In this document: one piece after another, positions 1 through 6,413 of the stretch | Layout of the letters: each line of letters opens with the position of its first letter | Numbering within the stretch: the first letter of the stretch is position 1 | NCBI GenBank assembly: GCA_021106665.1 | Contig: JAIOTR010000208.1 | Span: 1-8,700, forward strand | Reading direction: 5' to 3' | DNA: 8,700 nt | Source: Bacteroidales bacterium | GTDB taxonomy: Bacteria; Bacteroidota; Bacteroidia; Bacteroidales; JAADJA01 | Notes under the pieces: model-generated | The model's database searches: none | What the model saw: the letters and a program-made list of their open reading frames with translations, nothing else | What the model was told of the DNA's origin: nothing | Translations under genes and position numbers: made by a program

Positions 1-167
1 GGAAATACATTCGAATTTTGATTTGAATCCAAACACTCCCTTTTAAGTTTTGACAGCAATTCCTCATTTCTGGAAATGGCAAGAATGTTATTTGCCGAAT
101 CATTAGCAAAAGCTTTCACCAATTCATAACCAATACCCTTGCTTGCCCCTGTTATAATTATGTTCAT
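1..167 (-). CDS. Short-chain dehydrogenase/reductase (SDR), N-terminal 55 residues, runs off the left edge
   Basis: The reverse strand reads from an ATG at 167-165 to the window edge without a stop, giving 55 codons. The product opens with a short hydrophobic beta strand and then T-G-A-S-K-G-I-G at residues 6-13. This is the TGxxxGIG dinucleotide-binding motif of classical SDR oxidoreductases. An S-R pair at residues 32-33 after the second strand is the position where a basic residue usually favours NADP(H). A charged helix follows. Family knowledge predicts a cytosolic NAD(P)-dependent oxidoreductase of about 230-260 aa. The catalytic Ser-Tyr-Lys region lies outside the window, so the substrate cannot be named. 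There is no clear Shine-Dalgarno sequence. The start is chosen because the fold begins immediately after it. The gene is divergent from the DUF4783-nadC group, so a functional link is not implied. Confidence 0.9.
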   Translation of the reverse strand, partial: MNIIITGASKGIGYELVKAFANDSANNILAISRNEELLSKLKRECLDSNQNSNVF

Positions 168-192
168 TTATTATCAATTATTGAATGCTTTT

Positions 193-230
193 TTGCCACC
201 AAGTCTCAAAGTCGCTAAGAATCCACAAAG
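193..230. repeat. Short periodic intergenic repeat (CCAAG/CAAAG/CTAAG/CACAAAG units)
   Basis: Short units ending in AAG recur about every 8-11 bp: CCAAG at 198-202, CAAAG at 207-211, CTAAG at 215-219 and CACAAAG at 224-230. The same CACAAAG unit with 10-11-bp spacing occurs in the spacer at 6464-6500. From memory, such 'accaagtctcaaagacactaag'-like strings are common between genes in Bacteroidota genomes; this is recognition, not a search. The stretch lies 26 bp upstream of the leftward SDR start codon. It is degenerate and no coding role is apparent. Confidence 0.55.
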
Positions 231-267
231 ATTTTAATCCTCAATAAAATATAAATATAATTTTCAG

Positions 268-424
268 CTAGTATCAAGTCAACAATAAACGGGTGCTATT
301 CATCGGATGACTTAATAATTTAAGTTTCACGAAACTCTATTTTTTACTCTAAATTCTTTCACTAAGTCATCCGATGATTAAATTAAAAGATGCTTGCGTC
401 ATTTTGATATTGACTTATCACTAG
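268..424. repeat. Nested inverted repeat with two arm pairs in the divergent spacer
   Basis: The inner arms are a perfect 15-bp inverted pair, TCATCGGATGACTTA at 300-314 and its reverse complement at 363-377, separated by 48 bp. The outer arms are CTAGTATCAAGTCAA at 268-282 and TTGACTTATCACTAG at 410-424, matching at 12 of 15 positions when one is reversed. Each inner arm contains its own near-palindrome, TCATC-G-GATGA. The 48-bp centre holds another small inverted pair, AGTTTC-AC-GAAACT, at 323-336. The outer motif ATAAGTCAA is shared with the palindrome at 2784-2899. It could be a non-autonomous mobile (REP/MITE-like) element, a cruciform or RNA structure, or an operator region serving the divergent genes. 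The symmetry is certain; the role is unknown. Confidence 0.75.
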
Positions 425-480
425 TCTTTAAGTTCCCTCAATTGTTTGCAAAATTAGGCAGAATTATTTTCAATCTAAGT

Positions 481-517
481 TTTGCTCAAATTTTATTAAA
501 GACCATGGTATAATTTG
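481..517 (+). promoter_or_regulatory. Possible Bacteroidota-type promoter for the DUF4783-nadC-YihY group
   Basis: TTTG at 481-484 is followed 24 bp later by TATAATTTG at 509-517. This resembles the Bacteroidota vegetative sigma signature, TTTG near -33 and TAnnTTTG near -7, but the internal spacing is imperfect and the gap is a few bases long. TATAAT at 509-514 would also fit an ordinary -10 box. Transcription from here would leave a leader of about 80 nt before the ATG at 605. The assignment is by pattern only. Confidence 0.3.
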
Positions 518-604
518 ACTAATTTTGTAATGTTTAACATTTTACTTTATCAATCCGCGAATTTTGGATTGGAAATTGTATTGAATCACCTAAAATCTGA
601 CAGA

Positions 605-1003
605 ATGAAATCATTAACAATTGTCGTTTTATTTTTGTTTTTGTCTTTAAATCAATCATATGCTGTCTTACCTTCTGATGATATCATCAAGGAAGTGGCA
701 AATGCAATTGAATCAATGGATGCAAAAAAACTTTCCGGTTATTTTAATTCAACAATTGTCCTGGAAATTGGTGATACAGACGGAAATTACAGTAAAACTC
801 AAGCCGAAATGATCGTCCGTGATTTTTTTAAAAATTCTCCATTAACATCTTTTACTGTAAACCACGAAGGCTCTTCCAATGACGGGTCAAAATATTTTAT
901 TGGAACCTACAAAACCTCATCTCAAGAATACAGGGTCTATGTACTTCTGAAAAACCAGAAAGACCAATTACTTATTCACCAGTTTCAATTCGAAAAGGAA
1001 TAA
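605..1003 (+). CDS. Small exported DUF4783-type protein
   Basis: The product is 132 aa. Residues 1-20 form a signal peptide: K2, a hydrophobic core of V/L/F residues at 6-15, and S-Y-A as a plausible cleavage site. The mature part has a helix-rich start, the phrase Y-S-K-T-Q-A-E at 62-68, F-F at 74-75, and an alternating beta-strand C-terminal half with H-E-G-S-S, Y-F-I-G-T-Y and Y-R-V-Y-V-L-L-K. I recognise this pattern as the DUF4783 family of Bacteroidota, which resembles NTF2-like folds; its function is not known. The ATG at 605 is preferred over an in-frame TTG at 515 because only the former puts the signal peptide at the N-terminus. The stop is 10 bp before nadC, so the two are probably cotranscribed. 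It is likely periplasmic; there is no lipobox cysteine. Confidence 0.85.
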   Translation: MKSLTIVVLFLFLSLNQSYAVLPSDDIIKEVANAIESMDAKKLSGYFNSTIVLEIGDTDGNYSKTQAEMIVRDFFKNSPLTSFTVNHEGSSNDGSKYFIGTYKTSSQEYRVYVLLKNQKDQLLIHQFQFEKE

Positions 1004-1013
1004 ATTTGTTCCT

Positions 1014-1850
1014 ATGAATATAGATGAAATAATTGATGAAGCATTTCAGGAAGACATTGGTGATGGTGACCATACTTCCTTATCAACTATTCCACGAACA
1101 GCTTTTGGAAAGGCAAAGTTGATCATTAAAGAAGAAGGGATTTTAGCTGGGATTAAAGTTGCTGAGAAGGTTTTTAAAAAGGCCAATAGCAATTTAGAAT
1201 TTGAAATATTTATACAGGATGGTTCCACAGTTAAAAAAGGTGATATTGTTTTTTTTGTAAAAGGCCAGGCCCGTTCAATTTTATCTGCTGAAAGACTTGC
1301 TCTTAACTTTATGCAACGAATGAGCGGAATTGCAACTTACACGCATAAACTATCAAATAAAATCAAAGGATTTAAAACAAAGTTACTTGATACCAGGAAA
1401 ACTACACCCTTACTCCGTGAACTTGAGAAATATGCAGTTAGGATGGGTGGCGGTGAAAATCATCGCATGGGTCTTTATGATATGATCATGATCAAGGATA
1501 ACCATATTGACTTTGCAGGTGGGATTGAAAATGCAATTGACGCTACAAATAAATATCTATCGGAAAAAGGCAAAGAACTTAAAATAGAGATTGAAGTACG
1601 AAATTTTTCAGAATTGCACCAGGTATTGGATCATGGTGGAATTAACAGGATCATGCTTGATAATTTTTCACCCGCAGATTTGAAAAAGGCTATTGACCTG
1701 ATTGATGGGAATTATGAAACTGAAGCTTCAGGGGGTATTAACATTGAGACAATAAAATCATATGCTGAAACCGGTGTAGATTATATTTCAGTAGGTGCAT
1801 TAACACATCAGATTCAAAGTTTGGACATGAGTTTGGTAGCGATCGAATAA
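1014..1850 (+). CDS. nadC: Nicotinate-nucleotide pyrophosphorylase (carboxylating), quinolinate phosphoribosyltransferase
   Basis: This cytosolic enzyme joins quinolinate to PRPP, releasing CO2 and pyrophosphate to give nicotinate mononucleotide (EC 2.4.2.19), the step where de novo synthesis enters the common NAD pathway. The 278-aa length is normal for the family. Motifs are in order: E-D-I-G-x-G-D-x-T-S at 13-22, S-A-E-R-L-A-L-N at 91-98, D-T-R-K-T-T-P at 126-132, the basic quinolinate/PRPP-binding stretch K-Y-A-V-R-M-G-G-G-E-N-H-R at 139-151, K-D-N-H at 161-164, E-V-R-N at 194-197, M-L-D-N at 214-217, E-A-S-G-G at 237-241 and S-V-G-A-L-T-H at 259-265. These are the usual catalytic and phosphate-binding residues of the C-terminal barrel, and none is missing. 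The N-terminal alpha/beta sandwich covers roughly residues 1-105. nadA and nadB are not in this window. The gene is followed after 23 bp by the YihY-type gene. Confidence 0.97.
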   Translation: MNIDEIIDEAFQEDIGDGDHTSLSTIPRTAFGKAKLIIKEEGILAGIKVAEKVFKKANSNLEFEIFIQDGSTVKKGDIVFFVKGQARSILSAERLALNFMQRMSGIATYTHKLSNKIKGFKTKLLDTRKTTPLLRELEKYAVRMGGGENHRMGLYDMIMIKDNHIDFAGGIENAIDATNKYLSEKGKELKIEIEVRNFSELHQVLDHGGINRIMLDNFSPADLKKAIDLIDGNYETEASGGINIETIKSYAETGVDYISVGALTHQIQSLDMSLVAIE

Positions 1851-1873
1851 ATTTTTACAAATTCCTTCATTGA

Positions 1874-2836
1874 ATGAGAATAAACATTGTCAGATGGAGA
1901 CCGGTACTTATGTTCCTGAAACTTACCAAACGGATTATTTTACCAGGTTTTGACGACATGCCATTGTACGATGTGGCAAAATTCTTCTTCCAGGGCATTT
2001 TCCAGGGTTATATAACTGCCAGGGCATCTTCAATAGCTTTCAGTTTCTTTCTTGCAATATTCCCCATGGTCATAGTTTTTTTTACTTTAATTCCTTTCAT
2101 TCCCATTGACAATTTCCAGGAAATCCTGCTAAGTTTTATCGAAAATATTCTCCCCGAGCAAACCAAGGATATTATCAGACAAACACTGGTAGATATTATC
2201 GAACGCCCAAGAAGTGGCCTGCTGTCTTTAACTTTCGTACTTGCCATTGTTTTTGCAACGAATGGTTTTGACAGCATCATTGGAGCTTTTAATACAACCT
2301 ATCATACAATTGAAACAAGGTCGTGGATAAAACAAAAGTTAATTTCAACATTGTTGTTTTTTATCATTAGTGTTATCATTATCATTTCAATTGCAATGAT
2401 CACGACAGGCTCTTATTTCCTGAAATTCCTGGTTGAGCAGCATATACTCACAAGTTCAATAACCTTTTATTTGCTTGAATCGGTAAAATGGCTGATCCTT
2501 ATTGCCATGTTCTTTTTTACAATTTCATTCATTTATTACCTGGCTCCTGCCAAGGCTAGCAAATTCAGGTTCATTTCTGCAGGGTCATCACTTGCCACAC
2601 TTTTGTCGGTAATCGCCTCTCTTGGTTTCAATTTTTATGTCCAGAATTTTTCCAGCTATAATGCATTGTATGGATCTATCGGAACTCTGCTGATCATTTT
2701 GATCTGGATATATTTTAATGCCATTATCCTGTTGATTGGTTTTGAACTGAATGCAAGTATACAAAGTGCCCGGTTAAAAAAGGCTCATAAGTCTATTTTA
2801 ATCCCAAGTGGTCATGTTGAGCCTGTCGAAACATAG
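1874..2836 (+). CDS. YihY/BrkB-family inner-membrane protein with a repeat-derived C-terminus
   Basis: The product is 320 aa with about six hydrophobic segments, roughly at 52-76, 114-138, 155-180, 203-224, 232-255 and 268-292. The N-terminal A-S-S-I-A-F-S-F-F-L-A-I-F-P pattern (51-64) and the late Y-G-S-I-G-T-L-L-I-I-L-I-W-I-Y ... G-F-E-L-N-A (266-294) are hallmarks of the YihY/BrkB family. The family was once misnamed ribonuclease BN, and its true function is unsettled (a transporter-like or envelope role has been suggested). The ATG at 1874 is used; M13 at 1910 is a possible alternative and would not affect the membrane core. Residues 304-320, ending in S-G-H-V-E-P-V-E-T, are encoded by the left arm of a palindromic repeat. 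This tail is therefore probably not ancestral. The gene likely shares a transcript with nadC. Confidence 0.93.
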   Translation: MRINIVRWRPVLMFLKLTKRIILPGFDDMPLYDVAKFFFQGIFQGYITARASSIAFSFFLAIFPMVIVFFTLIPFIPIDNFQEILLSFIENILPEQTKDIIRQTLVDIIERPRSGLLSLTFVLAIVFATNGFDSIIGAFNTTYHTIETRSWIKQKLISTLLFFIISVIIIISIAMITTGSYFLKFLVEQHILTSSITFYLLESVKWLILIAMFFFTISFIYYLAPAKASKFRFISAGSSLATLLSVIASLGFNFYVQNFSSYNALYGSIGTLLIILIWIYFNAIILLIGFELNASIQSARLKKAHKSILIPSGHVEPVET

Positions 2837-2899
2837 TTGATTAACAGGGTTGTACACATTTCGACAGGCTCAATGTGACCTTAATTTTTGACTTATGAG
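2784..2899. repeat. Palindromic intergenic repeat (GAGCCTGTCGAAA core) overlapping a gene end; possible terminator
   Basis: The inner arms, 2810-2831 and 2859-2880, are inverted copies matching at 20 of 22 positions, with the core TTGAGCCTGTCGAAA. The outer arms, CTCATAAGTC at 2784-2793 and GACTTATGAG at 2890-2899, match perfectly. The inner loop of 27 bp holds the TAG stop codon (2834-2836) of the YihY-type gene. The right inner arm is followed by a T-rich run (TTAATTTTTG, 2881-2890), so the RNA could form a strong hairpin acting as a terminator or 3'-end stabiliser. I recognise the GAGCCTGTCGAA core as a frequent dispersed palindrome of Bacteroidota and some other bacteria, from memory rather than from a search. 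Confidence 0.85.
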
Positions 2900-3161
2900 A
2901 CATCCTCATGCGAGTTTCATTTTTTCCTTCCTGAATTTCAGTACTTTATGTGTATAATCCTCATATAATTTAAAATTCAAAAAAATTATTTAAATTTGTA
3001 CTGTAAAATGTTGATTCTTTATTAGTAAAGAAATTTATTTTTAGGCAACCATTTTTATATATTAGGTGTCTTGTTTTAAATATAGATTATCAGGTAGTTT
3101 GAAAGCCGTAAAATTCTTAAATTAGAAAGAAAAATTAATCACCAAAAAATAAATCAATCTC
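2837..3161. other. Intergenic region upstream of the large surface protein, 325 bp
   Basis: The first 63 bases are the right half of the palindromic repeat. The remainder is very AT-rich with no credible coding sequence on either strand. Two promoter-like patterns are visible. TAAATTTG at 2991-2998 fits the TAnnTTTG box exactly, but has no TTTG at the expected distance upstream and would leave a leader of about 155 nt. The other pattern lies at 3071-3101. I see no riboswitch-like or other conserved structure. Confidence 0.6.
3071..3101 (+). promoter_or_regulatory. Possible promoter for the choice-of-anchor L surface protein
   Basis: TTG at 3071-3073 and TAGTTTG at 3095-3101 are separated by 21 bp. 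This approximates the Bacteroidota -33/-7 signature with one base missing from the -7 box. A start site shortly after 3101 would give a leader of roughly 55 nt before the GTG at 3162. TAAATTTG at 2991-2998 is the alternative -7 box. AT-rich sequence produces such matches often, so confidence is low. Confidence 0.25.
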
Positions 3162-6100
3162 GTGAAAAACATTAGGTCATTCATTTTAACCGCATTTGTA
3201 ATTGGTATTGTATTAATTAGTTTCAATTCTTCAGCCCAGATCAATATATTGCCCGGTCCGGATGTAACACCCGAAGACATGGTTGAAAATATTGTTGGAG
3301 AAGGTATTATGTATGATAATGTAACCTTTCAGGGAGCAGATGCTGCCAGGGGTATATTTACCAATGGCAGTGCAACCAACCTGGGGATCGAAAGCGGAAT
3401 ATTTTTAACATCCGGCGGGGGTTATGTGATCCCCGGCCCAAACACATCAAACAGTGCCGGTGCCAACAATGGATTAGCAGGACATCCATCCCTGAATGCT
3501 ATTACAACGGCAACCACATACGATGCTTCAGTACTTGAGTTCGACTTCGTTCCTGAATCAGATACTTTACGGTTTAAATATGTTTTCGGATCGGAAGAAT
3601 ACAACGAATGGGTTTTTTCAACTTTTAATGATGTATTTGGCTATTTTGTGACCGGGCCCGACCCGATGGGCGGAATGTATGCTGATAAAAATGTTGCTAT
3701 TGTACCTGGGACTGAAGATGTAACTGTAACAATCAATAATGTTAACAATGGATTTTCTCCCCCTGGCGTTGTTCCTACAGGACCATGTAACTATTGCTGG
3801 TATTACGACGATAATACGGGCGGACTTTCACTTGAATATGATGGATTTACAACCGTATTAGTTGCCTGGCTCCTTGTGGTTCCATGTGAGACTTATCATA
3901 TAAAAATTGGAGTGGCTGATGCAGGAGACCATATTTATGATACAGGTGTTTTTATTGAAGAAAACAGTTTTGAGAGCCCAAAAATTGAAGTTGAAATCGA
4001 TCCTTTCCCGCAAGGTGTTTCCGACAACATGATTGAAGGATGCGTAGAGGCAGATATAATATTTCACCTTCCAAATCCACAATATGCACCTATTACAGTT
4101 TGTTATGAAATTGGCGGTACAGCTATCAATGGAGTAGATTATGAAGAAATTGACGATTGTATTACATTTGAAGAAGGCCAGGATACTGCCGTTATTCATA
4201 TATTTCCGTACAAAGATGGAATAATTGAGGGCGAAGAAGACATAGTATTGATCATCGAAAATACCCTGGGATGTATTGTCCGGTATGATACGGTGATATT
4301 TATCATCGTTGATTATGTTGATATGGTTACATCAACAAGTCCAAGCACAATGATCTGTCAGGGGCAGCAAATTGATATTTGGGTCAATACTGTTAATGGA
4401 ATACCGCCCTATACCTATGAATGGGATGGTTTCTCTATTAATAACGATACAATTACAGTAGCTCCCGATACAACAACAATGTATTATGTGAATGTATTTG
4501 ACTTATGTCAGGATTCGGTGATAGACTCCATACAGGTAACGGTCGTTCCGCTTCCTGAAGTGGATATCGGTAATGATTCAGCGGTAATTTGTGAAGGTGA
4601 TACGCTATTCCTGAATGCAGGCGGTGGCTATCTGGGATATCTCTGGCAGGATGGATCCACAGATTCCATATATGCTGTTACAGATCCGGGCTTTTATTAT
4701 GTTATAGTCATGGGTCCTGCGGGCTGTACGAACAGCGATTCCATTTATGTAAGCTTAATTGAACTTAACATATATATAGGGAACGATACGACGATATGTA
4801 TTGGTGATTCCATTATTTTTGACCCGGGAGGTGGTTACACATCCTACCTCTGGCAGAACGGATCGACAAACCAGTCTCTAATTGCATGGGAAACAGGAAC
4901 CTATTGGGTACAGGTTACCCTTGATGGCTGTACGAAGACCGATTCGATATATTTGTATGTGGATGATCCCGCTATCGCGATAGAACTTGGAAATGATACA
5001 ATTATTTGTACCAATGACCAAATCGTACTTCAACCTTTGTTTGGTATCTTTAATGCCTATCTATGGTCGACCGGCGAGACTACATCCAGCATAACGGTTA
5101 CTTTGCCCGACACGTACTGGCTTGAAGTCGAAAGTGGCTGTGGGACAGCTTATGATACTATAACCATTGGAAACTGGCCCGAACCGGATCCTGACCTTGG
5201 CGAAGACCTTACCCTATGTTATGGTGAAACTACATTACTTGAACCGGGTATTGGCTATAGCACCTATTTATGGCAGGATAATACAACTCTTCCATTTTTT
5301 AGTGTTACACAAAACGGGATTTATTATGTGGAGGTAACAGATATACATGGTTGTGTAGGATCAGATACGGTTTACATTGATGTAGCCAATATTGTTGATC
5401 TCGGTGAGGATTTGATCCTTTGTACAGGTGAAACAATAACCCTGGATGCAGGATTCGGATTCGACTATTATACCTGGAGCACAGGAGACTATGGTGTAGA
5501 AACAATTGATGTAACTACCGGAGGATATTATTCAGTAAATGTTAATTACTATTTCGGATGTCCGTCAGAGGATACAATTTATATCGAAGAATTTCCGGTT
5601 CCTGAAGCAAGCATTACAGGCGATGATATGCTATGTGAAGGTGAAACAATTACATTAAGCGGGCCCGAAGGCAACTTCACTTATTATTGGTTCAGGGATA
5701 ACAACTCCATATCTGACCAGCCTTCCATTGACATAACACAGGGAGGAAATTATAAATTAACCCTGGAAAATGTTTGCGGGGATTCTACTGCCTATAAGGA
5801 AGTAACGCTTAATCCTTTACCTGATGTTGATTTAGGTAATGATGTTACATTATTCCCTGGTGATAATATCGAGTTAAAACCAGATGTTGGAACTGGAAAT
5901 TACACTTACATCTGGATATGGGAAAATGGCACATCCAGTACTAACACATTGCCTGTTAATTATTCGCAAATTACAAATGGCCAGGATATAATTATTGTTC
6001 AGATTACTGATACGGAAACTACATGTGAAAATTCAGATGAAATTATAGTGGAAGTATTTAATGTAGAAGTACCCATTGTAATTACTCCAAATGGTGATGG

Positions 6101-6350
6101 AGACAATGACAGGTTTGAACCGGGAAAAGGATGGAACGTAACAGGTAATCACAAAATGATCGTATTCAACCGCTGGGGTGAAAAAGTCTGGGAATCCAGT
6201 GACTTTACTTCAGGTTGGGATGGAAAAAATAAAAACGGCAATTATGTTGCTGAGGGTACTTATTTCTGGGTACTTGAAGTACATTATGGTCCTGATAATA
6301 TTAAAAAAGTTTACAAAGGCAGCCTGACCGTTCTTGGTACAGGTAGTTAA
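3162..6350 (+). CDS. Exported multidomain protein: choice-of-anchor L, Calx-beta-like, Ig-like repeats, T9SS type B sorting domain
   Basis: The product is 1062 aa with a GTG start, required because the next in-frame ATG (residue 40) would remove the signal peptide (1-25, S-S-A|Q). Residues ~30-272 match the choice-of-anchor L domain: F-G-S-E-E-Y-N-E at 142-149, F-N-D-V-F-G at 155-160, Y-D-G-F-T-T at 226-231, P-C-E-T-Y-H-I-K-I-G-V-A-D-A-G-D at 241-256 and G-V-F-I-E at 262-266. Residues ~275-385 look Calx-beta-like (G-G-T-A-I-N-G-V-D-Y, 318-327). Residues ~388-968 hold eight Ig/PKD-like modules. Residues ~971-1058 form the gliding-motility-associated (CHU_C, type B) C-terminal domain: I-T-P-N-G-D-G-D-N-D at 974-983, F-N-R-W-G at 1002-1006, G-W-D-G-K at 1018-1022 and G-T-Y-F-W at 1032-1036. 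The T9SS should therefore carry it across the outer membrane for surface attachment or release. Adhesion is plausible; the ligand is unknown. No enzymatic domain is seen. Confidence 0.92.
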   Translation: MKNIRSFILTAFVIGIVLISFNSSAQINILPGPDVTPEDMVENIVGEGIMYDNVTFQGADAARGIFTNGSATNLGIESGIFLTSGGGYVIPGPNTSNSAGANNGLAGHPSLNAITTATTYDASVLEFDFVPESDTLRFKYVFGSEEYNEWVFSTFNDVFGYFVTGPDPMGGMYADKNVAIVPGTEDVTVTINNVNNGFSPPGVVPTGPCNYCWYYDDNTGGLSLEYDGFTTVLVAWLLVVPCETYHIKIGVADAGDHIYDTGVFIEENSFESPKIEVEIDPFPQGVSDNMIEGCVEADIIFHLPNPQYAPITVCYEIGGTAINGVDYEEIDDCITFEEGQDTAVIHIFPYKDGIIEGEEDIVLIIENTLGCIVRYDTVIFIIVDYVDMVTSTSPSTMICQGQQIDIWVNTVNGIPPYTYEWDGFSINNDTITVAPDTTTMYYVNVFDLCQDSVIDSIQVTVVPLPEVDIGNDSAVICEGDTLFLNAGGGYLGYLWQDGSTDSIYAVTDPGFYYVIVMGPAGCTNSDSIYVSLIELNIYIGNDTTICIGDSIIFDPGGGYTSYLWQNGSTNQSLIAWETGTYWVQVTLDGCTKTDSIYLYVDDPAIAIELGNDTIICTNDQIVLQPLFGIFNAYLWSTGETTSSITVTLPDTYWLEVESGCGTAYDTITIGNWPEPDPDLGEDLTLCYGETTLLEPGIGYSTYLWQDNTTLPFFSVTQNGIYYVEVTDIHGCVGSDTVYIDVANIVDLGEDLILCTGETITLDAGFGFDYYTWSTGDYGVETIDVTTGGYYSVNVNYYFGCPSEDTIYIEEFPVPEASITGDDMLCEGETITLSGPEGNFTYYWFRDNNSISDQPSIDITQGGNYKLTLENVCGDSTAYKEVTLNPLPDVDLGNDVTLFPGDNIELKPDVGTGNYTYIWIWENGTSSTNTLPVNYSQITNGQDIIIVQITDTETTCENSDEIIVEVFNVEVPIVITPNGDGDNDRFEPGKGWNVTGNHKMIVFNRWGEKVWESSDFTSGWDGKNKNGNYVAEGTYFWVLEVHYGPDNIKKVYKGSLTVLGTGS
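4563..6065 (+). repeat. Seven ~70-residue Ig-like modules in tandem inside the surface protein
   Basis: In the protein, the phrase I/L-G-N/E-D recurs at residues 469, 539, 609, 679 and 747, with diverged counterparts near 818 and 891, giving a period of 68-73 residues. Each unit follows a plan of G-N-D ... I-C-x-G-D/E ... G-x-G-Y ... Y-L-W-x-x-G-S/T-T ... G-x-Y-x-V-x-V ... G-C ... D-T/S-I-Y. Cysteine pairs fall at 477/522, 546/590, 616/660, 686/731, 754/800 and 825/872. The last unit keeps only C955; its first site reads F-P-G. An eighth, more distant unit precedes them at 388-462 with C399/C449. At DNA level the copies have diverged, so this is an old expansion. Confidence 0.8.
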
Positions 6351-6392
6351 AATTGTATAAATTAATATCAATGTTTTGAAACATATGTTTTA

Positions 6393-6409
6393 ATTGAGAC
6401 AATCTCAAT
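6393..6409 (+). terminator. Weak hairpin downstream of the surface-protein gene
   Basis: A perfect 7-bp stem, ATTGAGA (6393-6399) and TCTCAAT (6403-6409), has a 3-nt loop and lies 42 bp after the stop codon at 6350. It is not followed by a T-run, so intrinsic termination would be inefficient. It may be only part of the repeat material in this spacer or an mRNA 3'-end structure. Confidence 0.25.
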
Positions 6410-6413
6410 AAAT

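Larger units (their letters stand above)
168..604. other. Divergent intergenic spacer, 437 bp, repeat-rich
   Basis: No convincing coding sequence is seen on either strand. The spacer holds a degenerate 10-bp-periodic repeat (193-230), a nested inverted repeat (268-424), a possible promoter (481-517) and the presumed leader of the downstream gene. Within that leader there is a small possible hairpin with arms CAATCC (551-556) and GGATTG (566-571) and a 9-nt loop. An interrupted palindrome AATGTT-T-AACATT lies at 529-541. Neither of these small structures is strong enough to assign a function. Confidence 0.7.

Noticed and set aside
515..604. In-frame upstream extension of the DUF4783-type gene from a TTG at 515
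   Set aside because: It would place 30 unremarkable residues before a clear signal peptide and would overlap the promoter-like box at 509-517. The ATG at 605 explains the protein better.
1014..1850. Possibility that nadC here is part of an NAD-based defence system
   Set aside because: All motifs are those of the housekeeping quinolinate phosphoribosyltransferase, and no TIR, SIR2, nuclease or other defence domain is nearby.
3858..4199. Minus-strand open frame of 113 codons within the large surface-protein gene
   Set aside because: It is fully antisense to recognised anchor-L and Calx-beta-like sequence, and its product has no recognisable motif. It is best explained as chance.
4972..4983. 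Perfect 12-bp palindrome CTATCGCGATAG inside the surface-protein gene
   Set aside because: It is a single copy within an Ig-like module, encoding ordinary D-P-A-I-A-I-E-L residues that fit the repeat pattern. There is no sign of insertion or regulatory context.
3422..6065. Search for CRISPR-like or recent DNA tandem repeats in the module region
   Set aside because: The repetition is at protein level with a ~210-bp unit whose DNA copies have diverged. There are no identical direct repeats with spacers.
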